Part shown: one piece after another, positions 34,000-44,045 of the stretch | How positions within the stretch are numbered: the first letter of the stretch is position 1 | How the letters are laid out: each line of letters opens with the position of its first letter | DNA from: Hyphomonas pacifica | GTDB lineage: Bacteria; Pseudomonadota; Alphaproteobacteria; Caulobacterales; Hyphomonadaceae | Direction of reading: 5' to 3' | Length of the DNA stretch: 64,000 nt | Assembly: GCF_000682675.1 (NCBI RefSeq) | Contig: NZ_AWFA01000002.1 | Span: 36,311 to 100,310, forward strand | Notes under the pieces: generated by a model | The model's database searches: none | The model's input: only the letters and a program-made list of their open reading frames with translations | Told to the model about the DNA's origin: nothing | Position numbers and translations under genes: made by a program

Positions 34000-35406
34000 T
34001 TAACCTTCGTTAAACAGTCCAATGGCGGCGGCTGTCATGGCCTCAACGCCTGTCGCAATTGTCGGGCTGTAATCCGGCGCGAAGTAAGGCGAGTGTAGAG
34101 AGGGCAGGGGCAGCTTGCCGTCTTGCGAGGCTTCGTATTTCGTAGGCTCGACTGCGCCGATCCAGAACAGCAGGCCGGGAATTTTCTCCCCGGTGCGGCC
34201 ATACTGGCTGAAATCCTCGCCGCCCATCACGGCGGGCACTTCCTTAACATTGTCGGGCCCGATCGCCTTGGCAATCGCTGCGGCGGCCTTGTCGGTCAGA
34301 TTCGCATCATTGAACAGGGACGGTGTATAGTCTTTTTCCACCGTGATTTCCGGTTCCGGCGCATCGAACGCCATGGCCTCGGCCTTCACGATCCGCTCGA
34401 TGCCGTCCAGCAGCATTTTGCGCGTCGCATCATCATAGGAGCGCACGGTCAGCAGCAATGTGGCCTCGTCGGAAATGATGTTGTGCTTGGCGCCAGCCTT
34501 AAACGAGCCGACCGTCACGACGGCAGAATCCTGCGGATTGGTATTGCGCGAGACAAGGCTTTGCAGCGCGACAACGATCTGAGAGCCGATCAGGATCGGG
34601 TCCCGCGTGGTGTGCGGATAGGCGCCATGGCCACCAACGCCTTTCACCTTGATGTCAACACTGTCCACATTCGCCATGGCATAGCCCTTTGTGTAGACGA
34701 CCGTGCCGGCCGGGGCCGAAGCGGAAACGTGAAGGGCCAGATTGTAGTCAGGTTTCGGGAAGCGGCTGAATAGCCCGTCGGCCAGCATGGCCTGCGCGCC
34801 CAAACCGATCTCCTCAGCAGGCTGCGCGATCATGACCAGCGTACCACGCCATTTATCCTTGTTGGCCACCAGTTCGCGGGCCGTGCCGATCCAGCTCGTC
34901 ATGTGGATGTCATGCCCGCAGGCATGCATGACCGGGCTTTCCACGCCGGTCCAAGTGGTGGACTCGATCTTCGAGGCAAACGGGAAGCCGGTATTGTCCG
35001 GCACAGGCAGGGCGTCCATGTCGGCGCGAATCAGGACTGTCGGGCCGTCGCCATTGCGTAAAACGCCGACCACGCCATAGCCGCCGACCCCTTCTTTGAC
35101 TTCGCCAACATCCTTTTTTGCTTTGTCGACCACCCAGTCCTGACCCATCCGCGTGGTCACTTCAAAGCCCAGCTTCTTCAGTTCCGAGGCCATCAGCGCG
35201 GAGGATCTGGCTTCCTTAAAGGACAGTTCTGGATTGGCGTGCAACTGCTTGTAGATCTCGATTAGTGCAGGGTCTGCATGGGGCAGGCTTTCGCGGGAAC
35301 TCGCGCTTTCAGACGGTGCGACCTCTGCGGATGCTGGTTGCATCTGTCCCGCGCCATAGGTGGCAAGAACAAGGGCGAGCGAAGTCAGGGCAGCGGTACG
35401 TAGCAT
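34000..35406 (-). CDS. Exported M20-family amidohydrolase
   Basis: The 468-residue protein starts at ATG 35406 after GGAGG and has a signal peptide of about 25-27 residues, so it should act in the periplasm. The metal site appears in RADMDALPV (about 125) and MHACGHDIHM (about 155). The lid domain follows (VKGVGGHGAYPHTTRDPI). A C-terminal glutamate/metal motif is in GGEDFSQYG. It belongs to the amidohydrolase/IAA-amino acid hydrolase-like M20D group, which removes acyl groups from amino acids or peptides. The exact substrate is unknown. Confidence 0.85.
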   Translation of the reverse strand: MLRTAALTSLALVLATYGAGQMQPASAEVAPSESASSRESLPHADPALIEIYKQLHANPELSFKEARSSALMASELKKLGFEVTTRMGQDWVVDKAKKDVGEVKEGVGGYGVVGVLRNGDGPTVLIRADMDALPVPDNTGFPFASKIESTTWTGVESPVMHACGHDIHMTSWIGTARELVANKDKWRGTLVMIAQPAEEIGLGAQAMLADGLFSRFPKPDYNLALHVSASAPAGTVVYTKGYAMANVDSVDIKVKGVGGHGAYPHTTRDPILIGSQIVVALQSLVSRNTNPQDSAVVTVGSFKAGAKHNIISDEATLLLTVRSYDDATRKMLLDGIERIVKAEAMAFDAPEPEITVEKDYTPSLFNDANLTDKAAAAIAKAIGPDNVKEVPAVMGGEDFSQYGRTGEKIPGLLFWIGAVEPTKYEASQDGKLPLPSLHSPYFAPDYSPTIATGVEAMTAAAIGLFNEG

Positions 35407-35505
35407 TGGGTCAGCCTCCAGATCTTGGTATGTCTGTACCGTAACCGGCTTTTGCCTTATGCCAAGGGGGATACAAATCACCTGCAATCAGCGGTAATCG
35501 CTGGG

Positions 35506-35534
35506 TTGCGCCCGAGTGCTGCGCTGCATATAAG
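35506..35534 (+). promoter_or_regulatory. Candidate rpoZ-spoT promoter
   Basis: TTGCGC (35506-35511) and TATAAG (35529-35534) are 17 bases apart. The bases after the -10 are GGGCGG, a GC-rich discriminator of the type linked to stringent control. Confidence 0.45.
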
Positions 35535-35561
35535 GGGCGGTTCAAAGGAGATTTGCTGCCC

Positions 35562-35912
35562 ATGGCCCGCGTTACCGTTGAAGACTGCATCGAAAAGGTC
35601 CCGAACCGTTTCGAGCTCGTCCTGCTTGCTGCTCACCGTTCCCGCATGATTCGCGAAGGTTCGCCGATCACCGTGGATCGTGACAATGACAAGGACCCGG
35701 TCGTCTCTCTGCGCGAGATTGCTGATGAGTCGGTTGATCTCAAAGTGGTCAAGGAAGCCCTGATCTCCAACCTGCAGGACATCCGTCCCGGTGAAGAGAA
35801 TGAGCGCGAAGCTGACCGTCAGGCTCTGGAAGCGGCCCCGACTGCTACGGAAGAAGACGTTATGCGTGCTTATCAGGCTGAGCTGGAGTCCGGACGGGAC
35901 GACCGGCTGTAG
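35562..35912 (+). CDS. rpoZ: RNA polymerase omega subunit
   Basis: Omega helps assemble and stabilise the beta' subunit. The 116-residue protein starts [30 protein letters not shown], the family signature, at ATG 35562 after AAAGGAG. The C-terminal half is acidic and extended, as in other Alphaproteobacteria. The spoT gene begins 8 bases after its stop, the conserved rpoZ-spoT pairing, which fits the role of omega in ppGpp binding to polymerase. Confidence 0.95.
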   Translation: MARVTVEDCIEKVPNRFELVLLAAHRSRMIREGSPITVDRDNDKDPVVSLREIADESVDLKVVKEALISNLQDIRPGEENEREADRQALEAAPTATEEDVMRAYQAELESGRDDRL

Positions 35913-35920
35913 GAGGCCTG

Positions 35921-38185
35921 ATGGACGGCAGCGCCCTTTCCGCCAAGGACAAAGGGGCTGGCGACGAGGCTGGCACGCCGCTTCCGGCTGACGACACGTC
36001 ATCTGAACGCGCTGTCATCACGCGTGAGCAGCTCATATCCAAAGTTCGCGCCTATCACCCGCGGGTAAAGTCAGAGCTGCTCGGCTCTGCCTATGATTTT
36101 GCCAAGACGCATCATGGCGAGCAGAAGCGCGATTCCGGCGATGCGTATTATTCCCACCCTGTAGAGGTTGCGAGCTTGCTCGCCGATGTGCATCTCGACG
36201 AGATCACCATCGTAGCGGGCCTGCTGCATGATGTGGTGGAAGATACCGATATCGACATTGGCGAGATCGAAGTCCGCTTCGGCGCGGATGTTGCCGAGCT
36301 GGTCGATGGTGTTACCAAGCTCGACAAGATCGAGTACAGCTCCAAGGAAGAGGCGCAGGCGGAGAACTTCCAGAAATTCATCCTTGCGACAACGAGCGAC
36401 ATTCGCGTCCTGCTTGTGAAACTGGCGGATCGTCTGCACAATATGCGCACGCTGCACTTCCGCAAGAAAGCCGCTAGCCGTGAGCGCACCGCCCGCGAAA
36501 CGATGGACATCTATGGCCCGCTCGCCCGCCGGGTTGGCCTCTATCAGATTGCGGCCGAGATGGAGGATCTGGCCTTCCAGGAGCTGAATCCGGAGGCTCG
36601 CCGCGCGATACTCTATCGCCAGGAAGAACTGGCCAAGGAGAATGCGGACGACCTGGAACGCATTCGCGGCGACATCATCCAACTGCTTGAAATGTCTAAT
36701 ATAGATCACCGCATCAAGGGCCGCCGCAAGCAGCCCTATTCGGTCTGGCGCAAGCTGGAAAAGAAATCGATTTCCTTCCGTGACGTGGCGGATCTATTTG
36801 CGTTCCGCATCATCGTGCAGTCTGTGGAAGACTGCTACCGCGTCCTGGGTGAAGTGCATACATTGTGGGCCTGCATTCCTGACCGGTTTCGGGACTATAT
36901 CTCTGTTCCCAAGCCGAATGGCTATGCCAGCCTGCACACCACGGTGCGCGCCAGCGGCAATCGCCGCGTGGAGCTTCAGATCCGTACCGAGGAGATGGAC
37001 CGTACCGCTGAGTTCGGTGTGGCGGCGCACTGGAAATACAAGAACCGCTCTTATGGCTTTGACGTCGAGTCTGCCCGGGCAGCAGGCCTCGACCCGGCAG
37101 CGAACCTCGAAGCTTTTGCCGAGCTGTTGCAGGATGGTGCAGACCCTAGCGAGTTTATGGAACACGCAAAGCTGGAAATGTATCGCGAGCACGTCTTCGC
37201 GTTCACGCCTAAAGGCAAGCTGATCATTCTGCCGGCAGGAGCGATGCCGCTGGACTTTGCCTATGCCGTCCACTCTGCCGTAGGCGATACCTGCGTTGGG
37301 GCTAAAATCAATGGCGAGGTCAAGCCGCTGCGCCGCCCGCTGAAGAATGGCGACGTTGTCGAAATCATCCGGGGCAAGGTGCCTCAGGCGATCCATGGCT
37401 GGGAAGCGTTGGCGATTACTGGACGGGCACGCTCTGCCATGCGCAAGCTGGTACGCGACCGCGAGACGACGGAGTTCCGCCGCCTCGGTGAAGGGCTCAT
37501 CAACATGGCGCTGCGCCGAGCTGGCATTGATCCGGTCGATGTGAAGATGAACCATACGGCGCGCTTGGCAGGCTTTGCGGACCGCGAAGAGATGGACGAG
37601 GCCTTGGGGCGCGGCAAGATCAGTTCCAATGATGTCATCCAGGCTGCCTTTCCGGGCTATCGCCCCGACAGGGCGGGTGATCCCTCCAAGATACGCGTCG
37701 ATGGAGAACATGCCCCGTTGATGGTGTCTGGCACGGATCTCTCGCCAGGTGTAACATTGCACCTTGGCGAGTGTTGCCGCCCGCTGCCCGGTGATCGCAT
37801 CATGGGGGTGCACGAGCCAGGCAAGGGCATTGTGGTGCACGTCGCCAGCTGCGCGAAGCTGGCCGAATTTGATGACCGGCCAGAGCTGTGGGTGGATCTG
37901 CGCTGGACGGAGCTGGCCCGCACGGGCGCCGTCGCCATCGGTCGCATCCGCATCAATGCTTCCAATGAGCGCGGCGTGCTGGCGAAACTGTGCGCAGCTG
38001 TGGCGCAGGCCAATGGCAACATCACCAGCATCCACACCGTGGACCGGCACGAGGATTTTACCGAAATCCTGATGGATATTGAGGTTGAAGACCTGAAGCG
38101 CTTGACGCAGATACTGGCCGCACTCCGGTCGCTCGCTGTGGTCGACCGGGCCGTGCGTGACCAGGAGAGTGAAAATGACGAATGA
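35921..38185 (+). CDS. spoT: Bifunctional (p)ppGpp synthetase/hydrolase (RelA/SpoT homolog)
   Basis: This enzyme makes and degrades the stringent-response alarmone. The 754-residue protein has an HD hydrolase domain with H79 (YYSHPVEVA) and H103-D104 (LLHDVVEDT), so hydrolysis should be active. A synthetase domain follows, with [13 protein letters not shown] (about 327-339). Next are a TGS domain ([24 protein letters not shown]) and a C-terminal ACT domain ending near residue 750. This is the single long RSH of Alphaproteobacteria. The gene follows rpoZ and overlaps pyrE by 11 bases. Confidence 0.95.
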   Translation: MDGSALSAKDKGAGDEAGTPLPADDTSSERAVITREQLISKVRAYHPRVKSELLGSAYDFAKTHHGEQKRDSGDAYYSHPVEVASLLADVHLDEITIVAGLLHDVVEDTDIDIGEIEVRFGADVAELVDGVTKLDKIEYSSKEEAQAENFQKFILATTSDIRVLLVKLADRLHNMRTLHFRKKAASRERTARETMDIYGPLARRVGLYQIAAEMEDLAFQELNPEARRAILYRQEELAKENADDLERIRGDIIQLLEMSNIDHRIKGRRKQPYSVWRKLEKKSISFRDVADLFAFRIIVQSVEDCYRVLGEVHTLWACIPDRFRDYISVPKPNGYASLHTTVRASGNRRVELQIRTEEMDRTAEFGVAAHWKYKNRSYGFDVESARAAGLDPAANLEAFAELLQDGADPSEFMEHAKLEMYREHVFAFTPKGKLIILPAGAMPLDFAYAVHSAVGDTCVGAKINGEVKPLRRPLKNGDVVEIIRGKVPQAIHGWEALAITGRARSAMRKLVRDRETTEFRRLGEGLINMALRRAGIDPVDVKMNHTARLAGFADREEMDEALGRGKISSNDVIQAAFPGYRPDRAGDPSKIRVDGEHAPLMVSGTDLSPGVTLHLGECCRPLPGDRIMGVHEPGKGIVVHVASCAKLAEFDDRPELWVDLRWTELARTGAVAIGRIRINASNERGVLAKLCAAVAQANGNITSIHTVDRHEDFTEILMDIEVEDLKRLTQILAALRSLAVVDRAVRDQESENDE

Positions 38186-38756
38186 TGATGTGTTGAATGT
38201 GTTCCGCGAAGCCGGGGCTTTGCTGGAGGGCCACTTCATCCTGTCATCCGGCCGCCGCAGCCCGGTCTTCCTGCAGAAGGCGCTGGTCTTCTCCCAGCCG
38301 GACCTGTCGGAAAAATTGTGCAAGGCGCTGGCGGACAAGCTGAAAGCGAAATTTGGCAAGATCGATGTGGTCGCCGGGCCGGCTGTGGGCGGCATCATTC
38401 CGGGGTACGAACTGGCGCGGCAACTGGGCGCGCGGTCCATTTTTGCTGAGCGCGTGGATGGCCAACTGCAGTTCCGACGCGGCTTTTCCATTGCCGAGGG
38501 CGAGCGCGTTCTTATCGCCGAAGACATCGTGACTACGGGCCTGTCTTTCCGGGAGACCGTAGAGGCGCTGCTGAATTTGCCCGGTGAAGTGGTTGGCGGT
38601 GCCTGCATTATTGACCGTTCGAATGGCCGCGCCGATGTCGGCTGTGAGCTTGTCTCTCTCGCGGCTGTGGACTTCCCGGACTATGACGCAAATGATCTGC
38701 CTCCGGAGCTTGCCGCGATGGAAGCCATAAAACCGGGCTCACGAGGCCTCGCCTGA
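38175..38756 (+). CDS. pyrE: Orotate phosphoribosyltransferase
   Basis: PyrE joins orotate and PRPP to form OMP in pyrimidine synthesis. The 193-residue protein begins at ATG 38175, after GGAGAG; an earlier in-frame start six codons upstream is less likely. It has the orotate-side motif [16 protein letters not shown] and the PRPP loop [13 protein letters not shown] (about 115-127). It overlaps spoT by 11 bases and pdxJ by one base, so the three genes are probably translationally coupled. Confidence 0.94.
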   Translation: MTNDDVLNVFREAGALLEGHFILSSGRRSPVFLQKALVFSQPDLSEKLCKALADKLKAKFGKIDVVAGPAVGGIIPGYELARQLGARSIFAERVDGQLQFRRGFSIAEGERVLIAEDIVTTGLSFRETVEALLNLPGEVVGGACIIDRSNGRADVGCELVSLAAVDFPDYDANDLPPELAAMEAIKPGSRGLA

Positions 38757-39511
38757 TGACTGAGCGTCTGCGCCTTGGCGTGAATATTGATCACGTCGCC
38801 ACGATCCGTAATGCCCGGGGCGGGGATCATCCCGATCCCATGCGCGCGACGGCGATTGCGGCGTTGGCTGGGGCAGACGGTATTACCATTCACCTGCGCG
38901 AAGACCGCCGCCATATTCGTGACGGGGATCTCGATGCGATCCGCGGGGCTTCCAGCCTGCCAATCAATCTGGAAATGGCGGCCACTGAAGAGATGACCGT
39001 GATCGCCAGTCGATTCCGTCCGCATGCGGCCTGTATTGTGCCGGAAAAACGTGAAGAGCGCACCACCGAGGGCGGCCTTGATGTGGCGGGCCTGCACAAT
39101 CAGATCGCGCCCGTAGTGCGCCGCCTGAGCGAGGTTGGCGCGCGTGTCTCCCTGTTTATTGAGCCGGACCCTGTGCAAATCGCCGTTGCGGAAGTGTTGC
39201 AGGCGCCGGTCGTGGAACTGCATACAGGTCGTTATGCCGAACTGTGGATCGAAGGTGGGCAGGAAGCTGCGGCTGATGAGCTGGAACGCCTGAAACGTGC
39301 CGCCCGGGACGCCCGCAATCGCGGGATCGAGCCGCATGCCGGTCATGGCCTTACATTTGAGAATGTCGGACCCGTCGCCGCTATCCCTGAAATTGCCGAA
39401 CTCAATATCGGCCACTTCCTGATTGGCGAGGCAATCTTCATTGGTCTTGATGCTGCGATCAAGGAAATGCGGCGTCTGATGGATGAGGCCAGAGACGGGG
39501 CGGGCGCATGA
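38756..39511 (+). CDS. pdxJ: Pyridoxine 5'-phosphate synthase
   Basis: PdxJ condenses 1-deoxyxylulose 5-phosphate with 1-amino-propan-2-one 3-phosphate to give pyridoxine 5'-phosphate. The 251-residue TIM barrel begins [18 protein letters not shown], the family signature, and contains [11 protein letters not shown] and [20 protein letters not shown] is near residue 195. Start and stop overlap pyrE and acpS. The pdxJ-acpS pair is widely conserved in Proteobacteria. Confidence 0.96.
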   Translation: MTERLRLGVNIDHVATIRNARGGDHPDPMRATAIAALAGADGITIHLREDRRHIRDGDLDAIRGASSLPINLEMAATEEMTVIASRFRPHAACIVPEKREERTTEGGLDVAGLHNQIAPVVRRLSEVGARVSLFIEPDPVQIAVAEVLQAPVVELHTGRYAELWIEGGQEAAADELERLKRAARDARNRGIEPHAGHGLTFENVGPVAAIPEIAELNIGHFLIGEAIFIGLDAAIKEMRRLMDEARDGAGA

Positions 39512-39918
39512 TCATTGGTATCGGGAATGATTTGTGCAATATAGAGCGTGTGGAAAAGACGCTGGAGCGCTTTGGCGAACGCTTTGAAAACCGTGTTTTC
39601 ACGAAGACCGAGATTGCGCTGGCGCGCCGTCGTCGCCGCACGGCAGAAACCTATGCCAAACGGTTCGCCGCCAAGGAGGCCTGTGCCAAGGCGCTCGGCA
39701 CCGGCGTTCCGCGCCGGGGCGTGCACTGGAAACATATGGGCGTTGTGAACCTGCCGACTGGAAAGCCGACGGTAGAGCTGACGGGCGGCGCCGCAGAGCG
39801 TCTGGCAAAGATGGTGCCGGAAGGGTATGAGGCTGTTGTGCATCTCACCATCACGGATGATCATCCGTGGGCGGAGGCTCAAGTCATCATCGAAGCCCTG
39901 CCGGTGGTCACCAAATGA
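39508..39918 (+). CDS. acpS: Holo-[acyl-carrier-protein] synthase
   Basis: AcpS transfers phosphopantetheine from CoA to the acyl carrier protein. The 136-residue protein shows [11 protein letters not shown] with metal-binding D8, and [16 protein letters not shown] with E57, the two conserved acidic residues. It overlaps pdxJ by four bases and rnc by four bases (ATGA). In many Alphaproteobacteria lepB lies between acpS and rnc; here it does not. Confidence 0.95.
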   Translation: MIIGIGNDLCNIERVEKTLERFGERFENRVFTKTEIALARRRRRTAETYAKRFAAKEACAKALGTGVPRRGVHWKHMGVVNLPTGKPTVELTGGAAERLAKMVPEGYEAVVHLTITDDHPWAEAQVIIEALPVVTK

Positions 39919-40670
39919 AGCCGGCCCGCCCAAAACGTACCCGCCTGCGCAGCAAGGGAAAGCTCGACACGCCATCGCTCACTGTGATTGAGCTGAAGGC
40001 GCTGCAGGAGATTGTCGGCCATCGCTTCAAGTCGCCAGACCTGTTGGTCCGCGCTGTGACACACCCCAGCGCCGTGTCCTCTGCAGACTCTGTGCGTCTG
40101 TCCAATCAGCGGCTGGAATTCCTGGGTGACAGGGTGCTGAACCTTGTCATTGCCGAACGCCTGATTGACCGGCGCAAGATGGAAAGCGAGGGCGATTTGG
40201 CCCCGCGACTCAACAGCCTGGTCAAGAAAGGCGCCTGCGCCATGGCGATGCGGCACCTCGAATTGCAGCGCTTCATCATTCTGTCGGATAGCGAGATTTC
40301 CTCCGGCGGACGCGAGCGGGAGTCCACTCTGGGCGATGCCTGCGAAGCAATTATCGGCGCGATCTATCAGGATGCCGGCCTTAGCCAGGCCCGCAAATTC
40401 ATCGAAAAGGGCTGGGCCCCGCAATTCAGCGCGGCCCCGGCAGAAACCAAGGATCCCAAGACACTGTTACAGGAATGGGCGCAAGGGCAGGGCCTTCCCC
40501 TGCCGGATTACAACGTTCTCAGCCGCTCCGGACCAGATCATCAACCCACTTATGAAGTCAAAGCCAGCGTGATGGACCGAGGCTCGGCTGTTGCCGCGGG
40601 CTCGTCAAAGCGCGATGCTGAGCGTAATGCTGCCGCGCTTCTACTAAAAAGCCTGACCGGAGACACATGA
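39915..40670 (+). CDS. rnc: Ribonuclease III
   Basis: RNase III cuts double-stranded RNA in rRNA precursors and regulatory duplexes. The 251-residue protein starts at ATG 39915, overlapping acpS; the in-frame extension to 39867 lies inside acpS. Catalytic acids are E68 and D72 in the signature [10 protein letters not shown], and D141 and E144 in [14 protein letters not shown] double-stranded RNA-binding domain occupies about 180-250. The N-terminus has an extra basic stretch of about 25 residues ([15 protein letters not shown]). The gene overlaps era by four bases. Confidence 0.95.
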   Translation: MKPARPKRTRLRSKGKLDTPSLTVIELKALQEIVGHRFKSPDLLVRAVTHPSAVSSADSVRLSNQRLEFLGDRVLNLVIAERLIDRRKMESEGDLAPRLNSLVKKGACAMAMRHLELQRFIILSDSEISSGGRERESTLGDACEAIIGAIYQDAGLSQARKFIEKGWAPQFSAAPAETKDPKTLLQEWAQGQGLPLPDYNVLSRSGPDHQPTYEVKASVMDRGSAVAAGSSKRDAERNAAALLLKSLTGDT

Positions 40671-41614
40671 CAGATAAGCCCATCACCCATGCAGGATTTG
40701 CCGCCATCATCGGCGCGCCGAATGCCGGCAAGTCGACGCTGACGAACCGCCTGGTTGGCGCCAAGGTGGCCATCGTGACCCACAAGGTGCAGACGACGCG
40801 CTTTCCTGTGCGCGGCGTGGCGCAGCGCGAGGGCACACAAATCGTGCTGGTGGATACACCAGGTATCTTCGCCGCAAAGCGCCGTCTGGACCGCGCTATG
40901 GTCAAGGCTGCCTGGAGCGGCGCTGAGGATGCCGATGCCATCGTGCACCTGATCGATGCCTCTGCCTGGGTCGCTGAGCGCGAGAACAGGCTGACCGGTG
41001 CGCAGAAGAATTCCATTGAGGATGACCGCCGCGTCATCGAACAGCTGAAGCAATCCGGGCGCAAGGCTTTCCTTGCCCTGAACAAAATTGATCTTTTTCC
41101 TCACGACCAGATCCTGCCCCTCATCGCAGAGCTGAACGACACGGGCGCTTATGAGGAGATCTTCATGATCTCTGCCGAAAATGGCGATGGGGTCGATGCG
41201 CTGGAAAAGGCCATCGCTGAGAAGATGCCGGAAGGCCATGCGCTCTATCCGCCGGACCAGGTGGCCGATCTGCCGATGCGTCTGCTGGCCGCTGAGGTGA
41301 CGCGCGAGAAGCTTATGCTGCGCCTGCACCAGGAACTGCCTTACCAGCTGATGGTCGAAACTGAGAGCTGGGAAGAGCGCAAGGACGGGTCTGTCCGTGT
41401 ACAGCAGGTTGTGATCGTCGGTCGCGACAATCACAAATCCATGGTGCTGGGCAAAGGCGGCTCTGCGATCAAGGATATTGGCCGCAAGGCCCGTGAGGAG
41501 CTGTCTGAAATGCTGGGCCGCAAGGTTCACCTTTTCCTGTTCGTGAAGGTGGATGAAAAGTGGCAGGAGCGCCGCGAAAGCTATCAGGGGCTGGGTCTGG
41601 AGTTTGATGTTTGA
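40667..41614 (+). CDS. era: GTPase Era
   Basis: Era binds 16S rRNA and helps mature the small ribosomal subunit. The 315-residue protein has the G1 loop GAPNAGKST (about 16-24), G3 DTPG, G4 NKID and G5 SAENGDG. A C-terminal KH domain follows, with VQQVVIVGRDNHKSMVLGKGG (split near residue 255). The rnc-era-recO order is conserved. The stop overlaps a TTG start of recO. Confidence 0.97.
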   Translation: MTDKPITHAGFAAIIGAPNAGKSTLTNRLVGAKVAIVTHKVQTTRFPVRGVAQREGTQIVLVDTPGIFAAKRRLDRAMVKAAWSGAEDADAIVHLIDASAWVAERENRLTGAQKNSIEDDRRVIEQLKQSGRKAFLALNKIDLFPHDQILPLIAELNDTGAYEEIFMISAENGDGVDALEKAIAEKMPEGHALYPPDQVADLPMRLLAAEVTREKLMLRLHQELPYQLMVETESWEERKDGSVRVQQVVIVGRDNHKSMVLGKGGSAIKDIGRKAREELSEMLGRKVHLFLFVKVDEKWQERRESYQGLGLEFDV

Positions 41615-42342
41615 ACTGGTCCGATGACGGCATAATCCTTGGCGGTCGCCGCTTTGGAGAAGGTGGCCTCATCCTGGATGTTCTGACCCGCAACCGGGGC
41701 CGCCGCTCCGGTTTTGTCTATGGCGGTTCCTCCCGCAAGCGCCGCGCGCAATATGAGGCAGGCAATTCCGTGCACCTCAGCTGGAGTGGCCGCCTGGAAG
41801 ACGCGCTAGGCCGCTTTGATGTGGCAGAGGCCAGCCGTGAACGTGCTGCCCGTGTGCTGGACGATGCCGCCGCCCTTGCCGCCATTTCCTCCATTACGGC
41901 CATCCTGCGAGGCAGTCTGGATGAAGGCGACGCCGCAGGCTCGGCCCTGTTTGAAGCGACAGAGCTGTTGCTGGACCAGATTGAGGCGCAGGCAATCTGG
42001 CCCGCGCTTTATGTGCGGTGGGAACTTGGTCTTCTCTCAGCGCTTGGCTTCGGGCTCGATTTGGAGGAGTGCGCGCTTTCGGGCGCGAATGACGGCCTCA
42101 GCCATGTGTCGCCCAAGACAGGCCGGGCCGTGCGGGGGTCAGAGGCGGAAGACTATATCGACCGCCTGTTGCGTCTGCCGCAATTCCTGGTGTCCAGCAC
42201 CGCGCCGCTGGGGCCCGGTGACATTGCTGATGGTCTGAAATTGACCGGTTATTTCATGGAAGAGCGTCTGTTTGGTGGCCTGAACCGAGGCATGCCGCCG
42301 GAACGGATGCGGCTAGTCGGCCGCATCCTTAAACGGGTTTAG
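41611..42342 (+). CDS. recO: DNA repair protein RecO
   Basis: RecO works with RecR to load RecA onto gaps coated by single-strand binding protein. The 243-residue protein starts with TTG at 41611, sharing TTGA with the era stop. The first residues, NWSDDGIILGGRRFGEGGLILDVLT, fit the N-terminal OB fold. The C-terminal part has the SPKTGRAV and PGDIADGLKLTGYF patterns of alphaproteobacterial RecO, with only one cysteine, so no zinc finger. The gene ends the operon and converges on a glutathione transferase gene with a 4-base overlap. Confidence 0.9.
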   Translation: MNWSDDGIILGGRRFGEGGLILDVLTRNRGRRSGFVYGGSSRKRRAQYEAGNSVHLSWSGRLEDALGRFDVAEASRERAARVLDDAAALAAISSITAILRGSLDEGDAAGSALFEATELLLDQIEAQAIWPALYVRWELGLLSALGFGLDLEECALSGANDGLSHVSPKTGRAVRGSEAEDYIDRLLRLPQFLVSSTAPLGPGDIADGLKLTGYFMEERLFGGLNRGMPPERMRLVGRILKRV

Positions 42343-42953
42343 GCGCTGACGCTCGGACGCTCGCTGATGCGGGCATACCAGGCGCCGATATGCTTCAGAT
42401 CCGGGTTCAGTGGTTGGCCCACCTGATTGCCGAAGGCGACAAAACAGAACAGCATGATATCCGCCAGGCCGAACGTGTCGCCCGCAATATACTGCCGGCC
42501 ATCTACCATCTGCTGGTCCAGAAACGCCAGGCCGTCCTGCGCGCAGGCCTTCAGGCCATCGGCCGCCTCCGGCAGGCAGCGCATACGGTCCTTGAACATG
42601 GGCAGGCCCTCCGCTGCGCGAAAGCCTGTCGTCAGCGGCTCGATGATCTGCAGGTCCACCCAGCGAGCCCAGCGGCGGTTCTGCGCACGGGCGACAGCCG
42701 TATCGCCCATCAGGCGGTCGCCGGGCTGGGTCTCGTCCAGATATTCGCAGATCGCAGTGATCTCGGTCACCAGCGTGCCGTCATCCAGCTCCAGCGCAGG
42801 CAGCTGACCGGCCGGGTTCTTTTGCAGATACGCGCCTGTGCGGTTTTCACCGGCCATGATGTCGATGTCTTCCATCGGGATTTCGATGCCGCGTTCTGCC
42901 ATGAACATGCGCACGACCTGCGGATTTGGCCCGACCGAATTGTACAGTTTCAA
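42339..42953 (-). CDS. Glutathione S-transferase family protein
   Basis: The 204-residue protein most likely starts with TTG at 42953, because GGAGG lies 7 bases upstream and the next residues (KLYNSVGPNPQVVRMF) match the usual start of this fold. An ATG at 43022 would add 23 unrelated residues. The N-terminal thioredoxin-like domain has NPAGQLPALELDDG and ITEITAICEYL-like residues, with the cis-proline. The C-terminal helical domain contains FGLADIMLF. It probably conjugates or reduces electrophiles using glutathione. The specific substrate is unknown. Confidence 0.82.
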   Translation of the reverse strand: MKLYNSVGPNPQVVRMFMAERGIEIPMEDIDIMAGENRTGAYLQKNPAGQLPALELDDGTLVTEITAICEYLDETQPGDRLMGDTAVARAQNRRWARWVDLQIIEPLTTGFRAAEGLPMFKDRMRCLPEAADGLKACAQDGLAFLDQQMVDGRQYIAGDTFGLADIMLFCFVAFGNQVGQPLNPDLKHIGAWYARISERPSVSA

Positions 42954-43101
42954 AGCGCTTCCTCCTGTTTGTGTTGCGCGCAGTCTTACGTGCTGTGGAA
43001 TCTGCAGCAAGGCCTGATACATTCAGAAGACATTCAGATCCGGCGGTGATAACTTGATTGTGAGGACTGGGGCGTTCCGTGCAAATGTAAGGGCTGATGC
43101 C

Positions 43102-43290
43102 ATGAAGAAAATTGTTTTTGCCGTAACCGCCATTGCCACGCTGTCACTGGCGGGCTGCATTCACGTCGATGCCGATGAAAACGGCCGTGATGCGATTTAT
43201 GAAAACACCGAAGCTGCGCTGCGCGTCTGCGGCGGTGAAGGCCGCGTCAAGGAAGTTAGTGAAGACGGCTATAGCTGCATCACAGACTGA
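43102..43290 (+). CDS. Very small lipoprotein
   Basis: The 62-residue product starts at ATG 43102 and has a signal with lipobox LAGC (C19). The mature part has only 44 residues, is acidic, and has two further cysteines (CGGEGRVKEVS and SCITD) that may form a disulfide. It lies between two minus-strand genes and ends four bases before the stop of the extensin-like gene. The function is unknown. Confidence 0.6.
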   Translation: MKKIVFAVTAIATLSLAGCIHVDADENGRDAIYENTEAALRVCGGEGRVKEVSEDGYSCITD

Positions 43291-43294
43291 TCCT

Positions 43295-43978
43295 TCAGCG
43301 ACACACTCTTCCGCCGCCCATGTCGAGATGAAAATGATCGGCATGGGCGGCATTATAGTCCGGCCCCAGCGTCACAGAGAATACCTCGCACGCGCCCTTG
43401 TGCACGGCGCGCAGGAATTTGGCTTCCTTGCCACCTGCATCCCAGTGCTTTTTGACGTCGATCAGCCGGCCATCTTCCAGACGGAAGCCTGAAATATCCA
43501 CCGCATTGCCAAGCCCGTGTTGAGACATGCGCTGTGTCCCGGCGATGTTGCGGCAGGAAAAGCTGCCATAGGTCTCGATCCGCGCAATCGGAGAGCCGAG
43601 AATATCCACTGCGGCTGGGCGCGCGACGTGGCGCTCCCAGGTATATAGCGCGGCGGCCTCAGCGCAGGTCATCCGCAGCGTGGCGGAATAGGGCGTCATC
43701 GTGCGGTCCAGCGTCAGAGCGTCATACAGGCCGCAGCGGCCTTCCATCTTATCGTCTTCCAGCGGCGTATAAAGTACGCCCGCCTCATCCAGCGCGGTAA
43801 AGCACAGCTCTCGGCTGTCCCGGGCGCGGGTCAGTTTGTGGTGTGTGCCAAGGCCCGGCCTCTCGGTCAGGTCAATCGGCGCGAACGGGTTGTGGCGGGG
43901 CGGCGCCAGCCAGATCAGGGCTGCAACGACCAGAATCGGCACGCTTATCAACAGGATCCATGCTTTGAGTGCGTGCAT
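43295..43978 (-). CDS. Extensin-like family protein, membrane anchored
   Basis: The 227-residue protein starts at ATG 43978 and has an N-terminal membrane helix (about 5-25, AWILLISVPILVVAALIWL). The domain belongs to the bacterial extensin-like C-terminal family: CGLYDALTL, MTCAEAAALYTWERHV, SFSCRNIAGTQRMSQHGLGNAVDISGF (split near 150) and HADHFHLDMG. The conserved His/Asp pattern (SQHG..DISGF and HxDHFHLD) recalls VanY/D-Ala-D-Ala carboxypeptidase-type zinc peptidases. A periplasmic peptidoglycan role is therefore likely. The name extensin is historical. Confidence 0.8.
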   Translation of the reverse strand: MHALKAWILLISVPILVVAALIWLAPPRHNPFAPIDLTERPGLGTHHKLTRARDSRELCFTALDEAGVLYTPLEDDKMEGRCGLYDALTLDRTMTPYSATLRMTCAEAAALYTWERHVARPAAVDILGSPIARIETYGSFSCRNIAGTQRMSQHGLGNAVDISGFRLEDGRLIDVKKHWDAGGKEAKFLRAVHKGACEVFSVTLGPDYNAAHADHFHLDMGGGRVCR

Positions 43979-44045
43979 TGGCAGTTGTGCCCTTTTCCTT
44001 TCCTTAACCAAAAGCGCGTTTGTGTTAACGTCACGTAGCCCTGTA

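Noticed and set aside
34000..34013. TTAA-N6-TTAA resembling a CtrA box
   Set aside because: The spacer is 6, not 7, and it lies at the 3' end of the M20 gene, not in a promoter.
36794..38608. A 604-codon antisense frame across spoT and pyrE
   Set aside because: It crosses two well-identified genes and has no recognisable motif or ribosome site.
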